Positions 16,639 through 26,300 of a stretch of DNA of 64,000 nucleotides are shown piece by piece. The notes beneath the pieces were generated by a model. The model worked only from the letters and a program-made list of their open reading frames with translations, made no database searches and had not been told where the DNA came from. The stretch covers positions 36,086-100,085 of the forward strand of contig CADECY010000017.1 in the NCBI GenBank assembly GCA_902825945.1, read 5' to 3'. The position numbers were made by a program, and so were the translations under genes. Each line of letters begins with the position of its first letter. Within the stretch, counting starts at the first letter, position 1. This DNA comes from an uncultured Acidobacteriota bacterium (GTDB taxonomy: Bacteria; Acidobacteriota; Terriglobia; Bryobacterales; Bryobacteraceae).

Positions 16639-19059
16639 CTACTCCGCCAATTGCTTGCGCAGTTGCGCCAGTTGCTCCACCTGCGGACGGCCCAGTTGTT
16701 TTCGCTCGTCCAACGGTTGGAAGATCGTGACCGCTTGTCGCCAATACTCACGCGCCCGGGTCATGTCGCGGGCGCGCCACGCCTCGCCGAGAAACGCGTG
16801 CGACTCCGCCAGTTCCGCCTGTGCGCCGGCATTCGATTTGTCGGCCTCGGCGAGTTCGCGCCGCATCGCCAGCGCGCGTTCGAGATCGCGAACTCCCGCG
16901 TCGAATTGACCCATCGCGGCGCGGGCTTCGCCCATGCGAACGAGGCTCGCTGCGGCGAGGCTCTTCATTCTCCAGTCCGCCGGATCAGAGGCTGCCTGGC
17001 GCTCGCGGGTCCGGTAGGATTCCTCGAACTTCGCCAAGGCTTCCGGCCAACGTTTCTGCATACCGAGACTGATACCCGCTGAAAACAGCGCGCTCGAGAC
17101 GAGGTCGAAGCGTTGGAGTCCGCGCGCTTCCGCTTCGGCGCGATCGAGTTGGGTGGCTGCTTCCGCGAAGCGTTGGGCCTGGGCAAGGCTGCCGCCGTAG
17201 CGCATCCGGCCGAGCGCGGCGGCGGCGCGATCTCCGGCCGTCGCGGCCGGATCGTTCGTGACGCGCTCGAGCAGGTTGAGCCCGACCAGGCGCACGCTCG
17301 CCGAGTTGGGCCAATCGCCGAGCAGCGCATAGGTACTGCCGAGATCCTGATAGGCGGCCGCAAGCGCGCGGCGGTCGGCGAGCGTCGCGTCGGAACTGCC
17401 GGTGCGTTGCTCGAGGATCCGGCGTGCCTCGAGTCCATAGGAGAGCGCGTCCTGGTTCCTTCCCTGGATCTTCAACACGCCGGCCAGGCGGACGTTGGCG
17501 GAAGCGGCCAAGCGCTGCATCTCCGCGTCAACCGGATTCGAGGCGAGCAATCCTCGTGCGACTTCGAGCGCGCGCTCGTAGCTCCGTTGCGCATCGGCGG
17601 TGCGGCCCACGTTGGCGCCGCCCTGGCGGCCGAGTACGTCTCCCATCTTGAGATACGCCGCCGGCAGTTCACGCCGCACCGCTTCGTCGGCGGCTGATTC
17701 TGCGGCCAGTTTGTCGAGCGAAGCCAAACCGCGCTCGACGATCAGCTTTCGCGCACCCGTGGGGCCTTCCTTTTGCAGGATCTCATCCAGTTCGAACACG
17801 AACGCCCGCGCGAGCCCGTGCGCATTCTCATAGAGGCGCCGCGCATGGTCGCGCTCCTTGGCTGCCTCTCGCCAGCCCCAGGCTGACACGATGGCGCCGA
17901 TTAGGACCGCCGCGGCGGTAGCCGACAGGCCCATCAGCAGGGGGCGATTCCGTTGTGCGAACTTCCGCAGCCGGTAGGCACGCGTGAGCGGACGCGCGAG
18001 CACGGGCTGGTGATCGAGGATCCGCTTGATGTCCGCGGCGAGCTGCTCGGCGGATTCGTAACGGAGCGGAGCCGCCGGGTCCATCGCTTTGCGGATGATG
18101 TTGTCCACGTCGCCGCGCAATTCCTCTTGCGTGATCGGAAATCCGGCGAGGGGAGTCACGGAACTCGCCAACGGAGGTTCGGACATCACCGTCTCGGCCG
18201 GGCGGCCGGTGCGGAACGGGGCGGTTCCGGTCGCCAGTTCGAACAGCGTGCAGCCCAGCGAGTAGACGTCAGTGGCGGTGGTGACGTGGTGGCCCTGAAT
18301 CTGTTCCGGGCTCGCGTAAGGAATCGAGAGCATCCTCAGTCCGGTCTGGGTCGTGTCACCGCGCACGTTGCCGGGCATCAGCATTTTCGAGATGCCGAAA
18401 TCGAGAAGCTTGGGAATCCCCTGCTGGTTCACCATTACGTTGCCGGGCTTCAGGTCACAGTGAATGATCAGGTTCTGGTGAGCATAGTGGACGGCGTCGC
18501 AGATCGGAAGGAAGATGCGGAGGCGGTCCTCCAGGCCAAGGTTCCGCTCCCGGCACCAGACCATCAGCGCTTGGCCCTGAACGTACTCGGTGGCCAGATA
18601 GGGGCGCCCGTCTTCGGTGGCGCCGCCATCGAGCAGACGCACGATCGAAGGATGATTCAGATAGGCGAGCATCTGCCGTTCGAGCCGGAATCGCCGCGTG
18701 AAGAACGCGGAGTCGAGCCCGAGCGACAGGACCTTGATCGCGACTTCGGCTTGGTATTCGTCGTCGTCGCGGATCGCGTGATAGACGGTACCCATGCCTC
18801 CACGCCCGATCTCACCCTGAATCGCGTAACGCCCGATCCGTTTCGGGGGCTGAGGCCGCAGGCCGGCGGCGGGCGGGAGTGGCTCGAGAAGACGCTCGGA
18901 GACGGTGTTCTCCCGCAGCAACTCCTCCACTTCGTACCGAATTCCGGTTCCGCCTTCCTGGCGCGCGAGGTTTTCGAGATAGGCGGCCCGCTCCGCCGGA
19001 CCGAGTTCCAAACAGATAGCCAGATGCTCGCGGACCTGGCTCCACGATTCCGGAGTCAT
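16639..19059 (-). CDS. Membrane-anchored Ser/Thr protein kinase with C-terminal TPR region
   Basis: The 806-residue product starts at ATG 19057-19059, overlapping the ECF sigma factor stop as ATGA. The kinase domain spans about residues 75-345: glycine loop GEIGRGGMGTVY (82-93), ATP lysine K109, helix-C glutamate near E128, catalytic HCDLKPGN (D202) and DFG (220-222). Residue 201 is Cys instead of the usual Arg, making it a non-RD kinase. One transmembrane helix (about 385-410, LLMGLSATAAAVLIGAIVSAW) is followed by helical repeats of TPR type (about 420-800) that would lie outside the cytoplasm. Pairing with an ECF factor is common in acidobacteria and suggests that phosphorylation controls the sigma factor. 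Confidence 0.9.
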   Translation of the reverse strand: MTPESWSQVREHLAICLELGPAERAAYLENLARQEGGTGIRYEVEELLRENTVSERLLEPLPPAAGLRPQPPKRIGRYAIQGEIGRGGMGTVYHAIRDDDEYQAEVAIKVLSLGLDSAFFTRRFRLERQMLAYLNHPSIVRLLDGGATEDGRPYLATEYVQGQALMVWCRERNLGLEDRLRIFLPICDAVHYAHQNLIIHCDLKPGNVMVNQQGIPKLLDFGISKMLMPGNVRGDTTQTGLRMLSIPYASPEQIQGHHVTTATDVYSLGCTLFELATGTAPFRTGRPAETVMSEPPLASSVTPLAGFPITQEELRGDVDNIIRKAMDPAAPLRYESAEQLAADIKRILDHQPVLARPLTRAYRLRKFAQRNRPLLMGLSATAAAVLIGAIVSAWGWREAAKERDHARRLYENAHGLARAFVFELDEILQKEGPTGARKLIVERGLASLDKLAAESAADEAVRRELPAAYLKMGDVLGRQGGANVGRTADAQRSYERALEVARGLLASNPVDAEMQRLAASANVRLAGVLKIQGRNQDALSYGLEARRILEQRTGSSDATLADRRALAAAYQDLGSTYALLGDWPNSASVRLVGLNLLERVTNDPAATAGDRAAAALGRMRYGGSLAQAQRFAEAATQLDRAEAEARGLQRFDLVSSALFSAGISLGMQKRWPEALAKFEESYRTRERQAASDPADWRMKSLAAASLVRMGEARAAMGQFDAGVRDLERALAMRRELAEADKSNAGAQAELAESHAFLGEAWRARDMTRAREYWRQAVTIFQPLDERKQLGRPQVEQLAQLRKQLAE

Positions 19060-19667
19060 GTCGAAGCAGCGGCGGCGTTCTGTTTCAGATGGCGCGCGAG
19101 GAACAATCGAGCCGTCACCCAGTCTCGCTTGACGGTCGGAGCCGACAGGCCGAGCGCCTCGGCGGTCTCCTCGATCGTGAGTCCGGCGAAGTAGCGCATC
19201 TCGACCACGCGGCATTGGCGCTCATCGAGTTTCGCCAGCGCGTCCAGAGCCTCGTCGAGGGCAATGAGGTCGTAGTTCTCGGACGTGTCGATGACGGCCA
19301 GATGGTCTTGCAGCTCGACCCGCATCGCCGGGCCGCCACGTTTGCCCGCGCGGCGTGAGCGGGCGTGGTCCACCAGGATTCGCCGCATCGCCTGCGCGGC
19401 CAGACCGAAAAAGTGTGCGCGCCCCTCCCATCCGTGGCCGTGCCCCAACATCTTCAGGTAGGCTTCGTGAACGAGCGCGGTGCTTTGGAGCGTGTGGTCG
19501 GAGCGTTCCCGCCGCAGAAACCCGGCGGCGATCTTGCGGAGTTCTCCGTAGACGAGCGGAAACAGCGTCTCGAGAGCTTGATCGTCGCCCTGCTTCCACT
19601 CGAGAAGCAGGCGTGTCAGATCGAGCGTCTGGGACTTTTCCGATTCCATATCGACACGGCCACGCAT
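19056..19667 (-). CDS. ECF sigma factor (TIGR02999-like)
   Basis: The 203-residue protein starts at ATG 19665-19667, with a perfect AGGAGG seven bases upstream. Region 2 is recognisable (TALVHEAYLKMLG, AHFFGLAAQAMRRILVDHARSRRAGKRGG), as is region 4 (LDERQCRVVEMRYFAGLTIEETAEALGLS, TVKRDWVTARLFL). The VDHAR...RGG segment is characteristic of the group of ECF factors typical of acidobacteria and planctomycetes that pair with Ser/Thr kinases. It would redirect RNA polymerase to a small regulon. No anti-sigma factor gene is adjacent; the coupled kinase is the probable controller. Confidence 0.93.
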   Translation of the reverse strand: MRGRVDMESEKSQTLDLTRLLLEWKQGDDQALETLFPLVYGELRKIAAGFLRRERSDHTLQSTALVHEAYLKMLGHGHGWEGRAHFFGLAAQAMRRILVDHARSRRAGKRGGPAMRVELQDHLAVIDTSENYDLIALDEALDALAKLDERQCRVVEMRYFAGLTIEETAEALGLSAPTVKRDWVTARLFLARHLKQNAAAAST

Positions 19668-19731
19668 CGCCGCGCCTCCTCGCGCTGGGTTTGTTCCATC
19701 ATAACAAGGGTCGCTTCCGCCCTCGCCGTTG

Positions 19732-21081
19732 TTACAGGTTGACTTCCATCACTTCGTCGAAGATGTTCGGCGGAAGCTGGATTCCCAACTGGCGGAACCG
19801 GTCGAGGATCTTCGGCTGGTATCCGGTGGCCTTGAAGCGGCCCATCACTTTTCCGGCATCGTTGATGCCCATGCGCTCGAAATGGAAGACCTCGTTGATC
19901 TGCACGGCGTCGTCGTCGATTCCCGCCACCTCGGCGATCGAAGTGATCTTGCGCGTGCCGTCGGACAGACGCGCCACTTGGACCACCATCTTGATCGCGC
20001 TCGCCAACTGCTGCACCACCACCCGTGTCGGCATCTCGAGATCGGCCATCAGGACCATTGCCTGCAAACGCGAGAAGGCATCCTTCGGCGTGTTGGCGTG
20101 CACGGTCGACATCGACCCCTCCACGCCGGTGTTCATCGCCTGCAACATGTCGAGCGCTTCGGCGCCGCGGCACTCACCGATGATGATGCGGTCCGGGCGC
20201 ATGCGGAGCGCCGTCCGAACGAGTACGCGCTGATTGATTCCGCCCTGCTTGTTGAGGTTGGGCGGGCGGGTTTCGAACTTGATCACGTGGCGCTGTTGGA
20301 GCTGGAGTTCGGCGGTGTCCTCGATCGTGATGATGCGCTCTTCTTCGGGAATGAACCGGGAAAGCGCGTTCAGCGTGGTGGTTTTGCCCGATCCGGTTCC
20401 GCCCGAGACGAGCACGGTGGCTTTCGAGGAGACCGTGGCGGCGAGGAATCGCAGCATGCTGGTCATCAGCGTCTTGTTCGCGACCATCTCGTCCGACGTG
20501 ATGACGTGACGTCCGAAACGGCGGATCGAAAGCGCCGGGCCGTCGAGCGCCAGCGGCGAGATGATCGCATTGACGCGGGAGCCGTCGAGCAAGCGCGCGT
20601 CGACGATCGGATTGGCTTCGTCCACCCGGCGGCCGACGAGCGATACGATCTTTTCGATAATGTGCAGCAGGTGGACGTTGTCGCGAAACCGGATCGGCGA
20701 GAGCGACAGCTTGCCTTGCCGCTCGATGTAGACCTTGTTGAAGCCGTTGACGAGAATGTCCGAAATACCAGGGTCCTTCAGCAGCGGCTCGAGAGGACCA
20801 AGGCCGAGAACTTCGTCGAGCACCTCTTCGACGATCTTGTTTTGCTCGCCCGTTGTCATCGGGATCCGTTCGGCTTCGAGCAGTTGTTCGACGACGCGGC
20901 CGATCTCCGAGCGGATCCGCTCCTTCGGGATCGAAGAGACGCGCTCGAGGTTGATCACGCCGATCAGTTTCTTGTGAATCTCGGCCTTGAGCTCGAAATA
21001 CCGGTCGGCGGATCGCGGCGCCTGCGCGGCCGGAGCCGCGGATCCCGGGCGAGGCGGCATCGGACGGTAGCTACTTCCCAT
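19732..21081 (-). CDS. cpaF: CpaF/TadA-type secretion ATPase (orphan)
   Basis: The product is 449 residues. ATG at 21079-21081 is the chosen start; there is no good SD, and the longer in-frame upstream extension has no family resemblance. A helical N-terminal domain (LLKDPGISDILVNGFNKVYI) precedes the RecA-like ATPase: Walker A GGTGSGKT (227-234), Asp box ITIEDTAELQLQ, Walker B/His box RIIIGECRGAEALDMLQAMNTG and STVHANTP. The protein powers assembly of Tad/Flp pili or related type II/IV systems on the cytoplasmic side. No tadB/C, prepilin or secretin gene is nearby, so its partners must be elsewhere. Confidence 0.92.
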   Translation of the reverse strand: MGSSYRPMPPRPGSAAPAAQAPRSADRYFELKAEIHKKLIGVINLERVSSIPKERIRSEIGRVVEQLLEAERIPMTTGEQNKIVEEVLDEVLGLGPLEPLLKDPGISDILVNGFNKVYIERQGKLSLSPIRFRDNVHLLHIIEKIVSLVGRRVDEANPIVDARLLDGSRVNAIISPLALDGPALSIRRFGRHVITSDEMVANKTLMTSMLRFLAATVSSKATVLVSGGTGSGKTTTLNALSRFIPEEERIITIEDTAELQLQQRHVIKFETRPPNLNKQGGINQRVLVRTALRMRPDRIIIGECRGAEALDMLQAMNTGVEGSMSTVHANTPKDAFSRLQAMVLMADLEMPTRVVVQQLASAIKMVVQVARLSDGTRKITSIAEVAGIDDDAVQINEVFHFERMGINDAGKVMGRFKATGYQPKILDRFRQLGIQLPPNIFDEVMEVNL

Positions 21082-21134
21082 AAAGAACGATTCTATCCGA
21101 GGTGGAAACCCTCCCCGCGCCGGAAAGACTCGGC

Positions 21135-21779
21135 TCAGCGGATCACGAGACCGAGCAGCCGCGCCAAGTCCATTGCCTGATCCGGACTCACGATCGCGCC
21201 GGAGACATCCGCCGCGTTGACCAAGATGCCATCGATCGAGGCTCCGCGCAGGTCGGCCCCGGTCAGTTTGGCGCCGCGTAGATCGGCCTTCGTCAGCGCG
21301 GTGCCGCTCCATTGCGACTCTTCGAGCCCGGTTCCGGCCAGATCGGCGTCGGTGAACCGGGAATCCCGGAACTCCCCACGGCGAATCGCGCCGTCGCGGA
21401 ACTGCGCGTAGGCCCCTTCGCAGCGATCGAAGAGCGCGTCTTCCATCCGGCACTCGATCGCCTTGACACCGGTGAGCCGGCAGTCGATGAGCTCGACCCG
21501 AGTGGCTTCGAGTCCGCGCAAGACCGCGTTTGAAAGGTCGCAGCGGATCAGCCGCACGTCGCGCAGCTTGATCGACCGAAACACGGCGCCGGCGAAACAG
21601 ACCGATTCGAAGATCGAGCGGCGGGCGGCGATGGAGAGCGTACGGCTGGAGTAATCGGAGCCCGAGACGAGCGAATCTTCGAGCGGCTGGCCATCCACGG
21701 GTTCGGCACGTTCCAGCTCTGCCCAATCGCCGGTCACATCGGCGGGCTCCCGCTTCGGAGCCGCCTTGCGAGGTTTCAC
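21135..21779 (-). CDS. Pentapeptide-repeat protein
   Basis: The 214-residue protein has a charged N-terminus (about 35 residues) followed by tandem A(D/N)LXX-like pentapeptides from about residue 45 to 190. The clearest are LTKADLRGAKLTGADLRGAS, with degenerate units such as CDLSN-AVLRG and SRFTDADLAG. These repeats fold into a right-handed quadrilateral beta-helix. Family members range from gyrase-protecting proteins to scaffolds; nothing here points to quinolone resistance. It lies 53 bases upstream of cpaF on the same strand and could be cotranscribed. No signal peptide. Confidence 0.85.
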   Translation of the reverse strand: MKPRKAAPKREPADVTGDWAELERAEPVDGQPLEDSLVSGSDYSSRTLSIAARRSIFESVCFAGAVFRSIKLRDVRLIRCDLSNAVLRGLEATRVELIDCRLTGVKAIECRMEDALFDRCEGAYAQFRDGAIRRGEFRDSRFTDADLAGTGLEESQWSGTALTKADLRGAKLTGADLRGASIDGILVNAADVSGAIVSPDQAMDLARLLGLVIR

Positions 21780-21828
21780 TTGTCCATCGTAGCGCCACGT
21801 CCCGTTTGCGTGGGCGGCGGAAGGGGAG

Positions 21829-23094
21829 TTACTGAATCAAACGGGCTTGTGGATTCTGGGAATACCAGCCGAACCAAAAAGCCCTGTGCGCGGGAACTCG
21901 CTTTCCGTCGATGAAAACTCGATTCGCGCCCGCGCGAGTTGTCTGAATCGTGAGAGAGACTCCCTCGTGCTCTACCTTGTATTCGGGTTTTCGCTGCAGC
22001 AGCCGCACCGCCACCGCAAGCGGGCTTTTGCCCGGAAGGCGGATGACGAGAACTTCGTCCTTGTTTCGCAAGCGCCGGTCCGATCTCGAGACCTCGAACA
22101 TCAATTCGTCCGTGGCGAAGTAGTCCCGATAGGCAGCCCCTTCGGAATAGTCTCTTTGATGGCCGGTCTCGGGTGATAGCACCGAAGTCGCCGGGTGGGC
22201 GGATCGCCATTCACCCCAAGTCGTGGTAACGACCGGTTCGAGCGTGAGCCTCAACTCCTTGCCGGATAATGGCCCAATGACGGGCTGTCCTTGGAGCGTG
22301 GACCACAGCGATTTCGTCTCCTCGTCGAACATCAGCTTGCTCGACTCGTAGAGGAGGCCGCTGGTGCCGAGGGTGAACCGGCGGCCGTTTGCCTGGGTCC
22401 GGTACGGGATGACGGTCCCGCAAAGCGTGCAATAGACCACTGCGAGATCGATGCCGCCGACACGGTCGCGCGCCATCTCGTGCCAGGCGAGTATCCGCTT
22501 CGGGTATGCACGAGCCTCGCCCGCGATCTCGATTCCGAAGACGACGTTGGAATCCTTCAGGTACTTCGCCTCGGAAGCGGAAACCGTGGGCGGATTCACC
22601 AGTGGGGGAATGCCGTTCACCTTTACTCCGCCCCATTCGACCTGGTCCAACCGGATATTCGTCTGGACTCCCTCTGGAAAGAAGGCCGCCATTCGAGGAT
22701 CGATCTTGGAATAGATGAAGCCCTTGAACTGCGCGTAATCGGGGTGAGGATCGTAGGGAAGCGACCACGCCCAACGAGTCCAGGCCCGTGCGTCCTCGCC
22801 CAATCGTTTGCGTGTCTTCGACACGAGGAAATCGAAGATCCGCCCCTGAATGGCCCGCGCCGGCGACGGGACATCGGCAGGCTCGTTTCGCCGGACCTGC
22901 GCGAATAGACGGACAAGCTCGAGCAGCATGATCGCGTAAGAGTCGCGCCAGTTGGCTCCGACGGCGTCGAGCGCTTTTCTGGCCACCGCGTTGTCTGGAT
23001 GGATGGCTTGTAGGAAAAGCCCGCTGGCGGCATGTTCCGTTTGGGAGTTGGCGAGCGCCGGGAAGAGTCTGAGCAGGGTGCGCCGGGAGATCAC
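21829..23094 (-). CDS. DUF3179-domain protein, probably exported
   Basis: The most likely start is GTG at 23092-23094, giving 421 residues beginning with SRRTLLRLFPALA, a twin-arginine-like leader. An open frame extends 39 codons further up but is low-complexity Arg/Gly-rich. DUF3179 (PF11376) occupies about residues 175-390: FGIEIAGEARAYPKRIL, WHEMARDRVGGIDLAVVYCTLCGT with a YCTLC motif resembling a metal or redox site, then TFRLGTSG-like (here FTLGTSGLLYESS), ETKSLWSTLQGQPVIGPL and TTWGEWRSAHP. The function of the family is not established. The N-terminal 170 residues look alpha-helical and unrecognised. Confidence 0.82.
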   Translation of the reverse strand: MISRRTLLRLFPALANSQTEHAASGLFLQAIHPDNAVARKALDAVGANWRDSYAIMLLELVRLFAQVRRNEPADVPSPARAIQGRIFDFLVSKTRKRLGEDARAWTRWAWSLPYDPHPDYAQFKGFIYSKIDPRMAAFFPEGVQTNIRLDQVEWGGVKVNGIPPLVNPPTVSASEAKYLKDSNVVFGIEIAGEARAYPKRILAWHEMARDRVGGIDLAVVYCTLCGTVIPYRTQANGRRFTLGTSGLLYESSKLMFDEETKSLWSTLQGQPVIGPLSGKELRLTLEPVVTTTWGEWRSAHPATSVLSPETGHQRDYSEGAAYRDYFATDELMFEVSRSDRRLRNKDEVLVIRLPGKSPLAVAVRLLQRKPEYKVEHEGVSLTIQTTRAGANRVFIDGKRVPAHRAFWFGWYSQNPQARLIQ

Positions 23095-23154
23095 TTTCGT
23101 AGGGTACTCCGGCGGCGATCGGTCTCGTCGCCTCCTTCCCCCGCCCAGGCGGAC

Positions 23155-23337
23155 AGATACGCGAAGCCGCAGGGGCGCGAGAAGAAGCTCGTCTCCCGCA
23201 TCGAGGAGCACGGCTGTCAGGTGACGTGCGTCGCGCAGTCCGCTGGGCCGGGTTGGGCCTACCTACCCGATCGGTGTCCGGACACGTGCGTGAACCCGAA
23301 GTCATCACAGCCGGACTCCGCACCCAGACCGTGCGAG
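23155..23337 (+). pseudogene. Frameshifted relic of a DUF4262-like gene
   Basis: Between the DUF3179 gene and the terminator of receptor 4, the plus strand encodes GREKKLVSRIEEHGCQV followed by GPGWAY (about 23171-23262). After a frame change it continues SVSGHVREPEVITAGLRTQT (about 23271-23332). DUF4262 proteins have the same order: an I..HG..V helix, then (P/G)GFAY(T/S)IGL, then HPEV(I/V)..GL. There is no start codon, the C-terminal half is missing and the frame is broken, so it is a relic. The assignment rests on motif order only. Confidence 0.5.
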
Positions 23338-23340
23338 CAA

Positions 23341-23368
23341 AAGAAAAACCCGGCGCCGAAGCGCCGGG
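23341..23368 (-). terminator. Intrinsic terminator of receptor 4 (UUCG tetraloop)
   Basis: On the minus strand CCCGGCGC-TTCG-GCGCCGGG (an 8-bp stem with an extra-stable tetraloop) is followed by TTTTTCTTTT, 22 bases after the receptor stop codon. Confidence 0.95.
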
Positions 23369-23390
23369 CTGTTCGGACACTGGCAGTGGA

Positions 23391-26300
23391 CTACCAGTTC
23401 AGATGCATGACCAACTTGAGGAACCGCGGCAGGTTGCCCTGCGTGGGGCTCAATTGGCCGAAGCCGGGGTTTGTGACGTCCACCGACTGCATGTTGGGCA
23501 GAATCGGATGGTTCAGCATGTTGACCGCCTCGAAACGGAACTGCAGGCGCATCCGCTCGGTGATCGGGAAGATCTTCGAGAGTGACGCGTCCCAGTTTTC
23601 GTAGCCGGGGCGGCGCACGTCGCTGAAGCGCAGCGGGAAGGTGCGAAGCGTGAACGGTTCCTGCGTCGCTACCGGGCGTCCGTCCGCTCCGCGCCAGAGG
23701 GAGGTATTGAACCAGCGCGTGCGGGACTGCTCGCTGCCAGAAAGCTTGGCGCTGCCCGGCGAAACCTGCGGGGCATTCGGATAGTCCGAGACGAAGCCGC
23801 TCTGATAGGTGACATCGTAGTTGAACTGCCAGCCACCGATGATGTGGTTCATCACCGAGTTGGCTCCGCTGGCGAACTTGCGTCCCTTGCCGAACGGCAG
23901 TTCGTAGATGCCGGCGACGACGAACTTCTGCGGAGCGTCGATGTTCTGATTGGATTCCTTCACCATCTTGACGTCCTTGTAGTTGGTCAGGTTGAAATCC
24001 TGCGCGTTGAGGATGCGGGTCTGCTCGAGGTTCTTGCCGATCGAATAGCTCGACAGGAAGCTCAGCCCGTGGCCCATGCGCTTGGTGACCTTCAACTGCA
24101 CGCCATCGAAACGGTTCCGGCCCACCGGAACGTTGCCGACGCTTACGCCGTTGTATTGCGGATAGGCGAACGAGAGGATCTGGCGTTGGATGGTGGAGCC
24201 GTTGAGCGCGGCGTTGTTCGGGATCAGGCCGGCCATCGGGTTGGGGATCTGCGCGGTGTAGTAGGCCGTGTCGATCGCTCCAGCGGAAGTGCGGCGCCCG
24301 AGTTCGTTCGCCGGCAGGTAGTTCAGTCCAAAGCCCACGGGAAGCAGGCGGGTAACGTTGCCCGTGTAGCCCGCTTCCACTAGGAAACTGCCCGCGAACT
24401 CACGCTGGATGTCGAACGAATACTGGTGGGAGTAGGGCAGTGACCGGTCGCGGAAGTTCGCCGGAATGCCTTCGCCGAGGAAGCTGACGGCCCCCAGGCT
24501 CGCGCCGACCGGATCGAGCAAGCGGCTGCCGGGCAGCCCGATGAAGGCATTGGCGATCGACAGGTTCGGGAGCGGCGTCAGTCCGTCGGTGCTGACCACG
24601 GCGCTGGTGGTCCGGCTGAATCCGTTGGTGAATCCCGTTTCGTCCTGGCCGAGGTAGTAGAGGCCGTAACCGCCACGCAGGACCCACTTGTCGCTCAGCT
24701 TGTAGGCGAGACCCACGCGCGGCTGCCAGTTGTTCTTGTCATTGTTGAACGCGGCTCGCGATTGGCCGTCCTTGCCCGCGAATTGCGGAACACCCTTGAG
24801 GCTCAGGCCCTGAACGCGGCTCGCAATCGGACTGGCGGCGTTGAAGTCGAGCCCCAGCAGGTTCCGGTCGAACCGCTCGTAGTTGTTCGTCTCCATGTCC
24901 CAACGAATGCCGATATTGAGCGTCAGCCTCTGACTGATCTTCCAGTCGTCATGGAAAAAGCCAGCCCAGTAGTGGTGGCGATAAGAGGGATCGATGTTCT
25001 TCTGGACCTGCGCCGCGGCGGGGAAGCCGAGCAGCATCGAAGCGAGGCTATTCCCGGAAACCGCGTCGGCGCGATTGGCCTGGGCCTGCGTCCAAGTCCG
25101 ATTGAACGAGTACTGGCCGGACGGGAATCCGCGGCCTGACTCATTCCGGTTATACCGGCGCCCTTCGCCGCCGAACTTCAGGAAGTGCTTTCCCATGACC
25201 TTGTTTGCATTCGGCTGCACGCTGTAGGTGTCCATCGCGCCGGGTCCGAACGCGTCGGAGCCGATCGACTGGTAATCCTGCAGGTCGAACCGCGGAAACT
25301 GGAAGCGGGTAAACTGGCCCACCAGATTCGAATCGAACCCGAGCCGCTTGGGATCGTAGCCCGCGCCGAGCGTACTGCCTCCGGCCTCTTCCCAGCGGCT
25401 CAAGCCGGTGCGAAGGTCGAACGTCATCGTGGGGCTGATGGTCGAGGTCCAGTTCATGACAATGTTGCGGCCGTTACGCAGCAACGGTGCGTTGCCCGTC
25501 GGCTCAGCCGGGTTGTCGAAACCGAATACGATGGCGCGGAATTCCTGGAACGGATTTTCGCCGTACCGGAAGAAGAACTTGTTCTTGTCGTTGAGTGAGA
25601 GATCCGTGCGGCCGGCAAACTGGTCGAAACTCGCCACCCAGCGAGAAGGATACGGATAGTTGTTAATGCGCGCAAACCCGTCTCCCGTTGTCCTGGGAAG
25701 CGGGTAAAGAGCGAGCACATTCTTGGCAACCGGATCGATCTGGCTTGCCGCCAACCGGTTACCCGGGAACGGAACCCTGCTGCCATCCGGACGCGTGGAA
25801 CGCGGATCATGGATGACCACCTGCTGGCCCTGCGCATTGAGCAGCGTCGAGAAATCACCGTTGCGCCATTCGGCAACCGGGAACGTTGCCACGCCAGGAT
25901 CAGCCGAGCGCTGCCGCAGGCTTTCCCATGAAAGCATCCAGAACAGCCGGTTCCGGCCGTCGAACACCTTCGGAATATAGATCGGTCCCGAGGCCTGCGC
26001 GCCGAACTGATTGATGTTGTTCGGTGGACGCTTGATCCCGGCGCGATTGAGCTCGGTCTGATTGGCGTTCATCTTGTCGTTCTGGAAATACTCGAACGCC
26101 GTACCGTGGAACTGATTGCCGCCACCCTTGGTGACGATCGAGATCACGCCGCCGCCGGTGCGGCCATACTGCGCGTCGTAGGTGTTCTGATGGACCTTGA
26201 ACTCCTCCACCGACTCCGTGGTCGGAACGCTGATGACGGTCCGGTTTCCACGGACGTTCGACAGGCCGTCCATGAGCACTTCGTTTTCGCGCTCGCGGCC

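Noticed and set aside
21082..21798. N-terminal extension of the cpaF frame by about 239 codons
   Set aside because: The extension lies antiframe over the pentapeptide-repeat gene and has no family resemblance; CpaF homology begins after the ATG at 21081.
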